Both the position numbers and the translations under genes were made by a program. A stretch of DNA of 52,113 bases from Helcococcus bovis (GTDB taxonomy: Bacteria > Bacillota > Clostridia > Tissierellales > Peptoniphilaceae). The DNA lies in NCBI RefSeq assembly GCF_046035435.1, contig NZ_JBFNFH010000013.1; one strand, written 5' to 3'. The stretch's first letter is position 1; each line of letters begins with the position of its first letter. This document shows, one piece after another, positions 42,689 to 51,495 of the stretch. Below the pieces are notes generated by a model, which had not been told where the DNA came from, made no database searches, and saw only the letters and a program-made list of their open reading frames with translations.

Positions 42689-43687
42689 ATGAGTATAAGC
42701 TATGGAGTAGAAGAATATATTAACAGAAATTTTTTATCCTTAAATCGGAATATCTATCGTATAATAAATAAAAGTAGGACTTATTTTAAGTTAGCTAAAA
42801 GTGATAAAGATATTATAAGGGTTAGTATAACAGGTAACAATGATTCCTATGTAGTAGGGGACTTTGTAGAAATAATTCAATATGACAATATAAATTATAT
42901 ACAAAAATTATATACAAGATATTCAATTATAAGTAAGGCTACTAATACTACAAAAAAAGATTATGGATATAATGGAGGTGAACAAATACTTGCTTCAAAT
43001 GTAGATCAAATCTTTATTATAATCGCAGCAGACCAAAGGTTTACTTTATCTAAATTTGAGCGATATTTACTGACTTTTGGAAACATGGCTAAAGATATAA
43101 TAGTTTTAATTTCTAAAAGTGATTTTGATGAAAATACTAAAAAAATTTTTAAAACGATTAAAGATGTTTATCCGAATATAGAAGTTATCTATTATTCAAT
43201 ATATAATAAAAATTCAATGATGAACGTAAAAATGTTTTTTAAGGAAAATAAAACAGCCATATTAGTAGGATCATCTGGGGCTGGCAAATCAACCTTAACT
43301 AATTATTTGCTATCGGTAGAAAATGCAGTAATACAAGATGTTAGAAGTGATGGAAAAGGAAAACACACAACCACATCAAGCTCTCTTTATTATTTGTCAG
43401 AAACTAATTCGTATTTGATAGATACACCGGGGTTTAAGACAATTTCCACAAGAAGAGAAGTAGATGAAGATATTTTATTTGAAGAGATAAGCAATTTGAG
43501 TAATTTTTGTAAATTTAATGATTGCAAACATGATACAGAACCGGGATGTGCTGTAAAAAAAGCAATTGAAAATGGAGATTTATCAAGAGAGTTATATGAT
43601 AGATATCTTATAAATAAATATAAGGAACTTCGATTTAAAAAGTTTGAAGAAAAGAAATTTGCAAAAAAAGAGAGAAAAAAGATATAA
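42689..43687 (+). CDS. rsgA: Ribosome small subunit-dependent GTPase A
   Basis: A 332-residue circularly permuted GTPase. The G4-like ISKSDF precedes G1 GSSGAGKST and G3 DTPGF, and a C-terminal zinc site (CKFNDCKHDTEPGCAV) follows. RsgA checks 30S maturation. An N-terminal OB fold is present but diverged. AGGAG lies ahead of the ATG. Its pairing with a peptide exporter is unusual; rsgA is more often beside prkC or rpe. Confidence 0.92.
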   Translation: MSISYGVEEYINRNFLSLNRNIYRIINKSRTYFKLAKSDKDIIRVSITGNNDSYVVGDFVEIIQYDNINYIQKLYTRYSIISKATNTTKKDYGYNGGEQILASNVDQIFIIIAADQRFTLSKFERYLLTFGNMAKDIIVLISKSDFDENTKKIFKTIKDVYPNIEVIYYSIYNKNSMMNVKMFFKENKTAILVGSSGAGKSTLTNYLLSVENAVIQDVRSDGKGKHTTTSSSLYYLSETNSYLIDTPGFKTISTRREVDEDILFEEISNLSNFCKFNDCKHDTEPGCAVKKAIENGDLSRELYDRYLINKYKELRFKKFEEKKFAKKERKKI

Positions 43688-43760
43688 TATTAAACACTTA
43701 TTAGATTTTATAAGTCTAGTATTATATGTGAACCGATGGAATTCCTTTTAAGTTTTTTAA

Positions 43761-43802
43761 AAAGAATTCCCAAAATATATTAAATTAGGGAATTCTTTTT
43801 TA
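43761..43802. terminator. Bidirectional terminator between rsgA and the TVP38-like gene
   Basis: AAAGAATTCCC pairs with GGGAATTCTTT around 16 bases and continues TTTTA. The first arm can instead pair with an upstream GGAATTCCTTTT (43738), giving an alternative fold. Confidence 0.85.
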
Positions 43803-43820
43803 TTTTTATTTTCAACAAAT

Positions 43821-44474
43821 TTAAAATATTAATCTATACAAAGCCTCATATCCATATTGCATAATATATAAAATAATTCCTATTGCCCAGAATTTTAATA
43901 ATGCTGTTATTATAAAAAATCTATGAAACTTAAAGTCTGTCATACCACATATCATGCAAGAAATATCATCAGGCATAAATGGTACGATAAGTACGATTAT
44001 AAACATTTTTTCTATTTTATTTCCTTTATTTAACCAATCAATTTGTTTATTTATGGCTTTTTCAGTAAATAGTAAACCAATGAATTTTTTTCCAAATTTT
44101 CTACCCAAATAAAAGTTTATAACTGAACCAATCATTATCGCGACATAATTTAAAATAAATCCAATTAATGGTCCATACGCTATAACAACCGATAGATTAG
44201 TTATACCCGATGGATTTACAGGGAAAACTGTAAAAAATGCTTGTAATACTATAAAAAACAATGGGGCGAATATACCGAATTTTGAAAGAAGTCTGGCAAA
44301 TTTTTCTCTATCAACAAAATAACCTTCCTTAAAAGCAAACACGGTTAAAATGATAATAGCGATAGTAATTACTAATCCAAAAACTTTTAATATTTTTCTT
44401 CTTTTATTAATTTTATTATCTAAATGTTCTTCTTTAATTTTTTCTAATTTTTCTTTATTATAATCTTGAGTCAT
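43821..44474 (-). CDS. TVP38/TMEM64 (DedA-like) membrane protein
   Basis: A 217-residue membrane protein. After a Lys/Glu N-terminus (about 30 residues) come hydrophobic segments including FGIFAPLFFIVLQAFFTVFPV, a GxxxG-rich re-entrant region (IAYGPLIGFILNY and YLGRKFGKKF) and FIIVLIVPFMPDDISCMICGM, the SNARE-associated/VTT domain pattern. The family scrambles or flips lipids. A longer frame begins at 44498, but AGGAGGAAAG lies just before the ATG at 44474. It stands alone. Confidence 0.85.
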   Translation of the reverse strand: MTQDYNKEKLEKIKEEHLDNKINKRRKILKVFGLVITIAIIILTVFAFKEGYFVDREKFARLLSKFGIFAPLFFIVLQAFFTVFPVNPSGITNLSVVIAYGPLIGFILNYVAIMIGSVINFYLGRKFGKKFIGLLFTEKAINKQIDWLNKGNKIEKMFIIVLIVPFMPDDISCMICGMTDFKFHRFFIITALLKFWAIGIILYIMQYGYEALYRLIF

Positions 44475-44538
44475 CTTTCCTCCTAGATTATAATACATGT
44501 AATAAAAATTAAATTCAAATATATTACAAAATCTTAAA

Positions 44539-44567
44539 ATAAAAAAGAGACTAATCTAGCCTCTTTA
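44539..44567 (-). terminator. Rubredoxin terminator
   Basis: On the minus strand AAAGAG and CTCTTT enclose a short CTAGATTAG arc and are followed by TTTATTTT, seven bases after the rubredoxin stop. Confidence 0.75.
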
Positions 44568-44573
44568 TAAATC

Positions 44574-44732
44574 TTATAATTCTTCAAATAAGTCTTTATC
44601 AACTCCACATACTGGACATGTCCAATCTTCTGGAAGTTCATCAAAAGATGTTCCTGGTTCGATACCGTTATCTGGATCACCTACTTCTGGATCATAGATG
44701 TAACCACATGCTGTGCATTCCCATTTTGTCAT
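44574..44732 (-). CDS. Rubredoxin
   Basis: A 52-residue protein. MTKWECTACGYIYDPEVGD and LPEDWTCPVCGVDKDLFEEL give the two CxxCG iron ligands (Cys6/Cys9 and Cys39/Cys42) and the conserved aromatic core. Rubredoxin is a small one-electron carrier, in anaerobes often feeding oxygen- or peroxide-reducing enzymes. A GGAGG ribosome site lies just before the ATG on the minus strand. No partner oxidoreductase is adjacent. Confidence 0.97.
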   Translation of the reverse strand: MTKWECTACGYIYDPEVGDPDNGIEPGTSFDELPEDWTCPVCGVDKDLFEEL

Positions 44733-44866
44733 AAATATTCCTCCCTCATTGTATATTATATTTAATATTATACACGATATTATGGAAAATTTAAACTATT
44801 CACAAATATGATTAAAATTTATTTACTTTGGGTAACATAATAATGCAGTAAAAGAAAGGAGGGCAA

Positions 44867-45247
44867 ATGGAATATTTTCTAAATAAAGAATTTTGTGGTG
44901 GAATAAAGAATATAAATACACTTGTTGATAAAATATTGAAAGATGTCACTCCTATTTTAAATGAAGATCTAATTTTTGATGTAAGACTTATATTAAATGA
45001 ACTTTTAATTAATTGTCATGAACACGGAAACAAATTTGATGATGAAAAATCTATAAAACTAGTATTTGAAGTTAATGATGAAAGCATTTATTTTTCAGTT
45101 GCAGACCAAGGGCAAGGAATTACTGGTAGAAAAATTTATGAAAATAGTGAGTGTAAATGTCATGGTAGAGGTTTGATATTAGTTGAATCATTAGTTGATG
45201 ATATTAAATTTGAAGAAAATAAAGTTAACTGTTTTATAAAATTATAG
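44867..45247 (+). CDS. Anti-sigma-factor-like ATP-binding protein (RsbW/SpoIIAB type)
   Basis: A 126-residue GHKL-fold protein of the HATPase_c_2 type. The N-box LNELLINCHEHGN is at about 44-56, then VADQGQGI (G1) and GRGLILVESLVDDI (G2). Such proteins bind a sigma factor or phosphorylate an antagonist. Neither a sigma gene nor an STAS antagonist is adjacent, so the partner is unknown. GGAGG precedes the ATG and a terminator follows, so it is monocistronic. Confidence 0.85.
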   Translation: MEYFLNKEFCGGIKNINTLVDKILKDVTPILNEDLIFDVRLILNELLINCHEHGNKFDDEKSIKLVFEVNDESIYFSVADQGQGITGRKIYENSECKCHGRGLILVESLVDDIKFEENKVNCFIKL

Positions 45248-45283
45248 CTCCATTATCTTTTTAGATAGAATGGAGTTTTTTTA
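45248..45283 (+). terminator. Rho-independent terminator
   Basis: CTCCATT pairs with AATGGAG, with an inner ATCT/AGAT stem, followed by TTTTTTT. Confidence 0.92.
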
Positions 45284-45367
45284 TTTCATTATGCGTTATT
45301 TTGTGATAAAATCTATTTTGTGAAAAAATACGAGTTAATAAAAAAAGTAACCCAGGGAGGGTACAGG

Positions 45368-47182
45368 ATGAAAAAAATAAGAAATATAGCAATTATTGCT
45401 CACGTTGATCATGGTAAAACAACTTTGGTTGACTCAATGTTAAGACAAAGTGGTATTTTTAGAGAAAATCAAGAAGTGTCAGAAAGAGTTATGGATAATA
45501 ATGACTTAGAAAAAGAAAGAGGAATTACAATCCTATCTAAAAATACAGCTATTAATTATGAAGGATACAAAATTAATATTATTGATACGCCGGGACATGC
45601 TGATTTTGGTGGAGAAGTAGAACGTGTATTAAAGATGGCGGATGGAGTATTACTATTAGTAGATGCTTTTGAAGGAGTTATGCCTCAAACAAAATTTGTA
45701 ATAAAGAAAGCAATCGAATTAAAGTTGCCAGCTTTAATTTGTTTGAATAAAATAGATAGAGATAAGGCAAGACCTGAAGAGGTAATTGATGAAATTTTAG
45801 ATTTGTTTATAAGCTTAGAAGCTCCAGAAGAATATTTAGAAGCACCAATTATTTATGCATCAGGTAAAAATGGATGGGCTAGTCTTGAATCTGGAGTGCA
45901 AAAAGAAGATTTGAAAGACTTGTTAGATACAATTGTTGAACATATTCCCGAACCAAAAGGAGATTTGGATAGACCTTTTGAAGTTTTAATTTCTACAACA
46001 GACTACAGCGAATATTTAGGAAGAATAGGTATCGGTAAAGTAGAGCAAGGTGAAATTAAAGTTGGAGATCCAGCCTTCATACTTAACTATAATGATCCAT
46101 CAAAGAAAATGAGAATTAAAATAACAACAATCTACGAATTTGAAGGATTAAATAGAGTTGAAGTGCAAAGTGCTAAAGCTGGTTCAATCGTTGCTATTTC
46201 AGGGGTGGAAGGTATTCATATTGGGGATACACTATGTCAAAATGAAGACATGGATCCAATAGAATTTGTTAGAATATCAGAACCTACATTGGCGATGAGA
46301 TTTTTAGTAAATAATTCTCCATTTGCAGGATTGGAAGGAGATTTTGTAACATCAAGACACTTAAGAGCTAGACTTATGAAGGAAAAAGAAACAGATGTTA
46401 GCTTGAAGGTGGAAGATACAGAATCAACAGATGCATTTAAGGTAAGTGGTAGAGGAGAATTACATTTATCCGTTCTTATTGAAAATATGAGAAGAGAAGG
46501 ATATGAATTCCAAGTATCTAAGCCGGAAGTTTTGTTCCATGAAGAAAATGGTAAAAAAATGGAACCAATGGAAATTGTTACAATTGACGTTGAAGAACAA
46601 TATGTTGGGACAATTATAAATAAATTAGGTGTTAGAAAGGCTGAAATGACAGCCATGGAAAACACATCAGCAGGATATGTAAGGGTTACATTTAAGATGC
46701 CGGCAAGAGGTATGATTGGTTATAGACAAGAATTTATCTCTGATACAAAAGGTACAGGTATCATTAATACAGAATTTGATGCTTATGAACCATATAAAGG
46801 AGATATTCCTTCAAGACAATTTGGTTCATTAATTGCTTATGAAACAGGTAAAGCAACAGGGTATGCTCTTGATTCTGCATGGAAAAGAGGAAATATATTT
46901 ATTGAGCCAGGTGATGAAGTTTACGAAGGAATGGTTGTTGGAGAAAATCCAAAGGGATTAGATATTGAAGTTAACGTAGCTAAGAGGAAAGCAAAGACAA
47001 ATATCAGATCGTCTGCATCAGATGATGCTCCAAACTTGCCACCAGCAAAGAAATTGAGTTTGGAAGAAATGTTAGAATTTATCGAAAATGATGAATTAGT
47101 AGAAGTTACACCAAAGAGCTTAAGAATTAGAAAGAAAATATTAAATTCAGAAATGAGATATAAATCAAAGAAAAATAGTTAA
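45368..47182 (+). CDS. typA: Translational GTPase TypA/BipA
   Basis: A 604-residue EF-G-like GTPase: AHVDHGKTTL (G1), RGITILSKNT (G2), DTPGHADF (G3) and NKIDRDKA (G4), with the TypA C-terminal domain (GYRQEFISDTKGTGIINT) and tail. It aids ribosome assembly under stress. A longer frame opens at GTG 45320, but GGGAGGGTACAGG precedes the ATG at 45368, where the family N-terminus MKKIRNIAIIAHVDHG begins. Confidence 0.97.
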   Translation: MKKIRNIAIIAHVDHGKTTLVDSMLRQSGIFRENQEVSERVMDNNDLEKERGITILSKNTAINYEGYKINIIDTPGHADFGGEVERVLKMADGVLLLVDAFEGVMPQTKFVIKKAIELKLPALICLNKIDRDKARPEEVIDEILDLFISLEAPEEYLEAPIIYASGKNGWASLESGVQKEDLKDLLDTIVEHIPEPKGDLDRPFEVLISTTDYSEYLGRIGIGKVEQGEIKVGDPAFILNYNDPSKKMRIKITTIYEFEGLNRVEVQSAKAGSIVAISGVEGIHIGDTLCQNEDMDPIEFVRISEPTLAMRFLVNNSPFAGLEGDFVTSRHLRARLMKEKETDVSLKVEDTESTDAFKVSGRGELHLSVLIENMRREGYEFQVSKPEVLFHEENGKKMEPMEIVTIDVEEQYVGTIINKLGVRKAEMTAMENTSAGYVRVTFKMPARGMIGYRQEFISDTKGTGIINTEFDAYEPYKGDIPSRQFGSLIAYETGKATGYALDSAWKRGNIFIEPGDEVYEGMVVGENPKGLDIEVNVAKRKAKTNIRSSASDDAPNLPPAKKLSLEEMLEFIENDELVEVTPKSLRIRKKILNSEMRYKSKKNS

Positions 47183-47201
47183 AAATAAATAGTAAATAGA
47201 G

Positions 47202-47243
47202 AAAACTCAGCTAAGAGGTATAAAACTTTAGCTGAGTTTTTTA
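47202..47243 (+). terminator. Rho-independent terminator of typA
   Basis: AAAACTCAGCTAA and TTAGCTGAGTTTT are perfect 13-base complements around 13 bases, followed by TT. Confidence 0.93.
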
Positions 47244-47316
47244 TTTAAATTTTATATAGATTTAACATTATATATATTTAGAATTAACATAAATTTAATA
47301 AACTATAACAATATGA

Positions 47317-47346
47317 TTGACAAAAAAATAATAAAAAATATATAAT
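47317..47346 (+). promoter_or_regulatory. Sigma-A promoter of rex
   Basis: TTGACA (47317-47322), 18 bases and TATAAT (47341-47346), both perfect consensus, lie 31 bases before the rex ATG. No Rex operator (TTGTTAA-type palindrome) is visible here, so autoregulation is not indicated. Confidence 0.85.
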
Positions 47347-47377
47347 AATATTAGTAAACAAATGGGAGGATAAACTA

Positions 47378-48016
47378 ATGAATAAAAACAAAATATCTCC
47401 AGCTGTTGTAAGGCGTTTACCAAAATATTTTAGATACTTGACTAATCTTGAAAATGAAGGAATTGAAAAAATTTCTTCGAGACAATTAAGCGAAATTACA
47501 GGATTTACAGCATCTCAAATAAGACAAGATTTGAATCATTTTGGCGGATTTGGTCAACAAGGTTATGGATATAGAGTTACGGATTTAAAAAATTCAATAA
47601 TTAAGATTATTGGTTTAAATCAAGAATATAATGTTGCAATAGTTGGATTTGGACATATAGGGCAAGCTATATATAGATATAGAGGATTTGATACAAAGAA
47701 ATTTAATGTATTGGGAGTCTTTGATTTAGAAGATTATGAAGCATTAGATGGAAAAGTTAAAGTTCAATCAATTGATAAATTTGAAGATTTTCTTACAAAA
47801 AATCAAGTAGATATAGTTGTTTTAACAGTTCCTAAAGAAGAAGCTCAAAAGGTTTCAGATATGCTAGTTGGAAAAAATGTAAAAGGTGTTTGGAATTTTG
47901 CTCCAACAAATGTAAAAGTTGATGATAACATTCCGGTAGAAAATATCCACTTGAGTGAATCGCTATATACATTGATTTATTATATGGGTAATCCAGAACA
48001 ATATATAGAAAAATAA
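47378..48016 (+). CDS. rex: Redox-sensing transcriptional repressor Rex
   Basis: A 212-residue repressor. An N-terminal winged helix (KISSRQLSEITGFTASQIRQD) is followed by a Rossmann NAD(H) domain with GFGHIGQAIYR, and VWNFAPTNVKV near the end. Rex senses the NADH/NAD+ ratio and represses fermentative genes when NAD+ is high. GGGAGG precedes the ATG. The gene ends at structured element copy D. Confidence 0.97.
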   Translation: MNKNKISPAVVRRLPKYFRYLTNLENEGIEKISSRQLSEITGFTASQIRQDLNHFGGFGQQGYGYRVTDLKNSIIKIIGLNQEYNVAIVGFGHIGQAIYRYRGFDTKKFNVLGVFDLEDYEALDGKVKVQSIDKFEDFLTKNQVDIVVLTVPKEEAQKVSDMLVGKNVKGVWNFAPTNVKVDDNIPVENIHLSESLYTLIYYMGNPEQYIEK

Positions 48017-48017
48017 G

Positions 48018-48093
48018 AAATAAAGTTCACTGACGGCAATGGTTCTCGCTTCTAAAGAAGCTGTGGATGTGCCTACGTGAACTTTATTTTTTA
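48018..48093. terminator. Structured element copy D, between rex and the XRE gene
   Basis: Its outer stem, AAATAAAGTTCAC (48018-48030) with GTGAACTTTATTT (48077-48089), is a perfect 13 bp. Inside are GGCA/TGCC, the nine-base TGGTTCTCG, a CTTC/GAAG hairpin and CTGTGGATGT then GCCTACGTG. It begins two bases after the rex stop, and the stop codon of the convergent regulator lies inside its 3' arm. The symmetrical A/T flanks allow termination on both strands. Confidence 0.78.
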
Positions 48094-49001
48094 TTGTTTA
48101 TAATATTTAATATGATTTTTTTAGTATTTAGTTTATTTAATTTATCACATAATTCAAGAGAATTATTTAAATTTTCGTTTGCTTTTTCTTGTTCATTCAA
48201 CTTTTCGTAAATTTGATATTTTAAAAAGTATAGATAAGGATAGTAGTTTGATAAATTAGATGTATCTATATTAAATAAATTATTTATCATTTTTAAGCAT
48301 TCTTGATATTTAGCTTTTCTCATTTGTATTATTATATAATTTATTTTTATAGAAATATATGTACTGGATATTATTAAAATGTTTTTATTACAAAATTCAA
48401 TTATTTCAGTATATTTATCATATCCATCTGTGTAGCTTTTTAATATTGCTAATTCCTTTAAGCATCTAAATTCTAAAATATTGTATTTATATTTATCATA
48501 ATTTTCTATATTATAATCCGGATTATTTATTTTTAATGATTTAATAAAAAATTTGTAAGCATTGTCAAAATCTCTAGGTATATTTCTTAAATAGTATATA
48601 CCTTTAATTAGATAAAAATATTGAGATATGTAGGGAGTTTTATCTAAATTTTTCTCTAAAATTTGTATTTCTTTATTTAAAGAGGTAAAGTTCATATCAC
48701 TTAATTTATTTTCTATTGAATTTATTGCATTTTCTATTGAATTTATTGCATTTTCTATTGAATTTATTGCATTTTCTACTTCTTCACTATAAAAAGTCAT
48801 ATGATTATTAAACATGTCTATCAAGTCTAATTTATATACATTTGAAAGTGCAACTAAATAATCTAAAAAAATTTTATTTTCACCTTTTTCTATACGCCTA
48901 AGAGTTTTTATATCAATGCAAGCTGCATCAGAAACTTTTTTTTGAGTTAAAGAAAGATTTTTTCGTATATTTTTGAGTTTATTTCCAAAACTATTGTACA
49001 T
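48084..49001 (-). CDS. XRE-family regulator with TPR-like sensor domain
   Basis: A 305-residue regulator. The HTH spans about 7-60 (KNIRKNLSLTQKKVSDAACI and LRRIEKGENKIFLDYLVALS). A linker of four near-identical seven-residue units (ENAINSI) follows, then helical repeats of roughly 200 residues with periodic Tyr/Leu, as in Rgg/PlcR-type peptide-sensing regulators. It is transcribed away from the C39 transporter gene at 49149, sharing the intergenic region with a palindrome, so it probably controls the bacteriocin locus. The peptide signal, if any, is unknown. Its stop lies within the 3' arm of structured element D. Confidence 0.8.
   Translation of the reverse strand: MYNSFGNKLKNIRKNLSLTQKKVSDAACIDIKTLRRIEKGENKIFLDYLVALSNVYKLDLIDMFNNHMTFYSEEVENAINSIENAINSIENAINSIENKLSDMNFTSLNKEIQILEKNLDKTPYISQYFYLIKGIYYLRNIPRDFDNAYKFFIKSLKINNPDYNIENYDKYKYNILEFRCLKELAILKSYTDGYDKYTEIIEFCNKNILIISSTYISIKINYIIIQMRKAKYQECLKMINNLFNIDTSNLSNYYPYLYFLKYQIYEKLNEQEKANENLNNSLELCDKLNKLNTKKIILNIINNKK
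48709..48779 (-). repeat. 21-bp tandem repeat inside the regulator gene
   Basis: Three perfect 21-bp units (48709-48729, 48730-48750 and 48751-48771) plus a partial fourth encode the heptads ENAINSI, read on the minus strand, between the HTH and TPR domains. Copy number can change by strand slippage without altering the frame. Confidence 0.92.
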
Positions 49002-49063
49002 AACATATCCTTTTATTATTTTAAAAATTTATATTTATATTACCATATTTTGAATAAAAATAA

Positions 49064-49110
49064 AAGAGACAAATTTGTCCCTTATAAATATTTTTTTATT
49101 ATTATATAAT
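49064..49110 (+). promoter_or_regulatory. Candidate operator and promoter of the bacteriocin transporter
   Basis: AAGAGACAAATTTGTCCCTT (49064-49083) is a palindrome with one mismatched pair, centred between 49073 and 49074. TATAAT lies at 49105-49110; its -35 would fall near 49082, overlapping the palindrome edge. It lies between the divergent regulator and transporter genes and is a candidate binding site for the XRE protein. Confidence 0.55.
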
Positions 49111-49148
49111 TATTAATAATAAAAAGAAAATGATTGCAAGAGGTATAT

Positions 49149-51377
49149 ATGATATTAAAAAAATACCATTCTACACTACAACATGACCAATCTGATTGTG
49201 CTGCAGCCGTGGTTTCAACGATAATAAAAACTTACGGTCTTGAATTAAGCATAATGAAAATTAGAGAAATAATTGGTACTGATATATATGGAACTACTGT
49301 AAAAGGTGTAGTTTATGGATTAGAAAAACTTAATTTTAGTGTTAAAGCAGTAAGATTTAAATTATCAGATTTAAATAAAAAAGTAACACTACCCGCTATT
49401 TTGCAAGTTAAAACATTAAGTGGAGAAAATCATTTTATTGTATTACATAAAATTTTAAGAAATAACAAATTTTTAATTGATGATCCAGCAATTGGACTAA
49501 AAAAAATAAACAACGAAGAATTAGATAAAATATTTTTAGGAATTGCAATATTTATGATTCCAAAATCAGACTTTGAGGTAAAAAAAGACAAATCAGGGTC
49601 TATGTTTAATATATTTAAGCAACTTATATTACCTCAGAAAAAGCTTTTTATTACTATAATACTTACTTCACTACTTTTAAGTATATTTGGTATATTATCC
49701 AGTATATTTTCAAAAATACTTATGGATGAAGTAATACCTTATAAATTAAAAAATACATTATTTGTATTCTTATTTGTATTTGGATTAATTTCTATTTTAC
49801 AAACAATGTTATCTGCATTTAGAAAACATATATTACTATTTTTATCAAGAAAAGTAGATATACCAGTACTTATGGGATATTACAATCATATTATACATTT
49901 GCCATATACATTTTTTTCATCAAGAAAAACAGGAGATATAATTACCAGATTTCAAGATGCTATGACTATCAAGGATATTTTTACTTCTGTATCAATATCT
50001 TTAATTTTAGACATTGGTTTATCTTTAATAAGTACAATAGTACTTATTAATATAAATTTGAAGTTATTTTTAATTTTATTTGTGATGGTTTTAATTAATA
50101 TAATATTAATTTATATTTTTAAAAAGTCATATAAAGAAATAAATAAAAAACAAATGGAAGCAGGAGCAGTATTAAATTCTCAATTAATAGAATCTTTACA
50201 AAATGTAAATACAGTAAAGGCATTAAATGATGAAGAAAATCAACTTGAAAAATTAGAATATAAATTTGTAAATACATTAAAGATAGCTTATGAAGAAGGA
50301 GTTTTATCAAATATACAAGGATCTATCTCATCACTTATAAATACACTAGGTGGGATAATATTTATGGCAGTAGGAGCATTATTTATAATTGATGGAAAAA
50401 TGAGCATTGGAGATTTATTAGTATTTCAAAGTATAAGTCAATATTTTACAGAACCCATTCAAAATTTGGTAGGATTACAACTTACATTTCAAGAGTCATC
50501 AATAGATATTAATAGGTTAAATGAATTAATGGATTTAAAAAGAGAAGATGAAAATATAGAACATAAAATAAAAAATATAGATTTAAAGAAAGATATAAAT
50601 TTTGACGATTTATCATTTGCATATGGTTCAAGACCAAATTTATTAAACAATTTTAATCTAAATATAAAACAAGGAGAAAAATTTGCATTTGTAGGAGATA
50701 GTGGAGCCGGTAAATCAACAATAGTTAAACTGTTATTAAAATTTATAGAGCCAAATGCAGGAAAAATATCAATTGGAGAATACGATTTATCAGATATAGA
50801 TAGTTATTTTTTAAGAAATAAAATAGCATATATACCACAAGAAATAGAACTATTTTCAGGAACTATTATGGAAAATCTAAAAATAGGTAATCAAAATGCA
50901 TCATATGAGGAAATTATTTCGGTTTGTAAGATGGTAGGAATACATAATACTATAGATAGATTGCAAAATAAATATATGTCATATATTGAAGAAAAAGGTG
51001 GAAATCTATCAGGAGGTGAAAAGCAAAGATTAGCAATAGCGAGAGCTCTTTTATCAGATTCAGATATTTATATATTTGATGAGGCAACATCTAATTTAGA
51101 CTCATTTAGTGAAAAGATTATACAAGATTTAATCTTTAATAAGATAAAAAATAAGACAGTAATTATAATAGCACATAGAATATCAACAATAGTGAATTGT
51201 GATAGGATATGTTTAATAAAAAGTGGACAGATAAAAGAACTTGGTACACATGAAGAACTTTATTCTCTAGGAAGAGAATATCATGATATGGTTATAATTC
51301 AAAATAATTTTATAGGAAAATCTGAAAATATGGGAAATTCAATAATAACTGAAGAAGATGAAATAACATATGAATAA
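49149..51377 (+). CDS. C39 peptidase-containing ABC transporter (bacteriocin maturation/export)
   Basis: A 742-residue protein with three modules: an N-terminal C39 peptidase (about 1-140) with Cys17 in QHDQSDC, His95 in ENHFIVLH and Asp112 in DDP; a membrane exporter domain (about 160-460); and an ATPase with Walker A GDSGAGKST, signature LSGGEKQRLAIARAL and Walker B IYIFDEATSNLD. Such proteins cut double-glycine leaders and export the mature peptide. A TTG at 49134 opens the frame, but AGAGG lies just before the ATG at 49149 and the C39 motif begins soon after, so the ATG is used. The likely substrate is the precursor at 51496. Confidence 0.95.
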   Translation: MILKKYHSTLQHDQSDCAAAVVSTIIKTYGLELSIMKIREIIGTDIYGTTVKGVVYGLEKLNFSVKAVRFKLSDLNKKVTLPAILQVKTLSGENHFIVLHKILRNNKFLIDDPAIGLKKINNEELDKIFLGIAIFMIPKSDFEVKKDKSGSMFNIFKQLILPQKKLFITIILTSLLLSIFGILSSIFSKILMDEVIPYKLKNTLFVFLFVFGLISILQTMLSAFRKHILLFLSRKVDIPVLMGYYNHIIHLPYTFFSSRKTGDIITRFQDAMTIKDIFTSVSISLILDIGLSLISTIVLININLKLFLILFVMVLINIILIYIFKKSYKEINKKQMEAGAVLNSQLIESLQNVNTVKALNDEENQLEKLEYKFVNTLKIAYEEGVLSNIQGSISSLINTLGGIIFMAVGALFIIDGKMSIGDLLVFQSISQYFTEPIQNLVGLQLTFQESSIDINRLNELMDLKREDENIEHKIKNIDLKKDINFDDLSFAYGSRPNLLNNFNLNIKQGEKFAFVGDSGAGKSTIVKLLLKFIEPNAGKISIGEYDLSDIDSYFLRNKIAYIPQEIELFSGTIMENLKIGNQNASYEEIISVCKMVGIHNTIDRLQNKYMSYIEEKGGNLSGGEKQRLAIARALLSDSDIYIFDEATSNLDSFSEKIIQDLIFNKIKNKTVIIIAHRISTIVNCDRICLIKSGQIKELGTHEELYSLGREYHDMVIIQNNFIGKSENMGNSIITEEDEITYE

Positions 51378-51495
51378 TAAATAAGGTGAGGTTCGACATA
51401 TTACTTTATTAAATTTTAGGCAGATGTTACAAATTTTATGATAAATCATAAAGAATTGTAAGTTTCATAAAAAATAATAAAAATAGGAGGAAAAT

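Noticed and set aside
45320..45367. GTG extension of typA by 16 residues
   Set aside because: The family N-terminus and the strong ribosome site both point to the ATG at 45368.
716..48093. Structured elements A-D as twister ribozymes
   Set aside because: The position matching the UAA cleavage site is not conserved (TAAT, TTAT, TGAC, TC), and the twister loop sequences are missing.
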